Under the pieces are notes generated by a model. It had not been told where the DNA came from, did not search any database, and saw nothing but the letters and a program-made list of their open reading frames with translations. Below are positions 4,816 through 5,582 of a stretch of DNA of 5,582 bases, one piece after another (positions within the stretch are counted from its first letter, which is position 1; the number at the start of each line of letters is the position of its first letter). This DNA comes from Bacillota bacterium (lineage in GTDB: Bacteria > Bacillota > Clostridia > Christensenellales > Aristaeellaceae). The stretch lies in contig JAEZTD010000136.1 in NCBI GenBank assembly GCA_023443705.1, positions 1 through 5,582 on the forward strand. The letters run 5' to 3'. Position numbers and translations under genes: made by a program.

Positions 4816-5582
4816 TCAGCCCTTCAGAAAGTCCGCCGCCGAGAAGGAGCTGTTTAGGTCCTGGGCCATGTTGATGGCCAGCATGTCCCAATTGAGGAAG
4901 CCGGGACTCATGACGGGCGCGCCGGTCTCCGGCACGTAGTACTCGTGCATTTCGCCGGTGGTTTTGAGGTCTTCGCCCAGAAGCGTCAGCGTCTGGTGGA
5001 ACAGGCGCTCGGCCTCGGCGCGGTAGCCGTAATTGAGAAGCCCCCGGAACACGCAATAGTTGACCACCAGCCAGATCGGCCCCAGCCAGTTGGAGGGATT
5101 GTTGGTGGCCTCGAGGTTATACATCTTCTCGTCCTTTGAAAGCGAGCGGATGCCATAGGGGCTGGCGAAGGTTTTTTCGTCGGTTATGTGCTCCCGCACG
5201 ATGCGCTCGGCCTGCTCCGCTGTGGCGATGCCCGCGAGGAGCGGCAGAAAGCCCGTCCACGCCCGCACCTTGATGGGCAGCGTGTGCCAGAACACGCCCA
5301 GCCCCTTGTGGAACCAGTCGTAGGCGCGGGTCTTCACGTCCACATCCTGGGAGTAGAAGAACCCGTCGCGCTCGTCCCAGCACTCCCGCCGGATCGCCTC
5401 CGCGAGGGCGTCGGCCTTCGCTTCGTAGTGGGCGGCGCGGGCCGCGTCGCCGAGCCGCGTCAGGATGCCCGCCATCGCGCGCAGTTCCATCACCATAAAG
5501 CCGTTCAAAAACATATTGGCGGTGGAGAAGCGCGGCCGGCCGAAGGTGGCCGGGTCGTTGTCCATGCCGATCATCACGTCGT
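4816..5582 (-). CDS. GH63/mannosylglycerate-hydrolase-like glycosidase, C-terminal part (5' end outside window)
   Basis: The last 255 or so codons of an (alpha/alpha)6-barrel glycosidase; the frame is open to the right edge, so the first in-window ATG (5577) is not the start. Hallmarks of the GH63/MGH1-like group are GMDNDP near the visible beginning, SLSKDEKMYN, NPSNWLGPIWLVVNYCVFRGLLNYGY (typically N-W-R-G-P-I-W) and HEYYVPETG followed by FLNWDMLAINM. By analogy with GH63 enzymes the Asp of GMDNDP (codon 5560-5562) is the likely general acid and the Glu of HEYY (codon 4942-4944) the likely general base; this is from memory. The stop is TGA at 4816-4818. Members act on glucosides, mannosylglycerate or related alpha-linked compounds; the substrate cannot be read here. 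No signal peptide can be judged because the N-terminus is missing. Confidence 0.85.
   Translation of the reverse strand, partial: DVMIGMDNDPATFGRPRFSTANMFLNGFMVMELRAMAGILTRLGDAARAAHYEAKADALAEAIRRECWDERDGFFYSQDVDVKTRAYDWFHKGLGVFWHTLPIKVRAWTGFLPLLAGIATAEQAERIVREHITDEKTFASPYGIRSLSKDEKMYNLEATNNPSNWLGPIWLVVNYCVFRGLLNYGYRAEAERLFHQTLTLLGEDLKTTGEMHEYYVPETGAPVMSPGFLNWDMLAINMAQDLNSSFSAADFLKG

Noticed and set aside
1..5582. CRISPR array, tRNA, rRNA or transposase
   Set aside because: No regularly spaced repeats, no tRNA-like cloverleaf, no rRNA sequence and no transposase or integrase reading frame were seen.

Overview
The window is GC-rich bacterial DNA (about 60% or more in the lines I counted by hand) with strong AAGGAGG-type ribosome binding sites. 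ModB and ModC resemble the versions I associate with Clostridia. An anaerobic, GC-rich member of the Bacillota (Clostridia-like, possibly gut or digester) is my best guess. This is inference; no rRNA or other taxonomic marker is present.

Left third (1-2365): a molybdate (or tungstate) uptake and sensing locus organised around a divergent promoter region. On the minus strand lie modB (membrane permease) and the 5' part of modC (ATPase), which runs off the left edge. On the plus strand lie a regulator joining an excisionase/MerR-type helix-turn-helix to a ModA-like periplasmic-binding-protein domain, and a small Mop/molbindin protein. The likely logic is that ModB/ModC import the oxyanion, the regulator senses it (or a derived ligand) and controls transcription, and Mop buffers it in the cytoplasm. 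No modA lies between the mod promoter and modB. The roughly 200 bp between the two start regions hold two good, divergent sigma-A-type promoters and two clean inverted repeats.

Middle (2366-3036): an AT-rich island (about 35-40% GC) carries one small minus-strand gene. It resembles the N-terminal accessory domain of some restriction-associated proteins and looks like an orphan or remnant. Between it and mop is a stretch of nested and crossing inverted repeats that could fold into a pseudoknotted RNA.

Right half (3037-5582): two minus-strand glycoside hydrolase genes 24 bp apart, probably one operon read from right to left. The upstream one (5' end outside the window) is a GH63/mannosylglycerate-hydrolase-like (alpha/alpha)6 enzyme. 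The downstream one is a distant GH127/DUF1680-like protein with the Glu-x-Cys and Cys-Cys motifs of that fold. They probably work together on an oligosaccharide or glycoside that the sequence does not identify.
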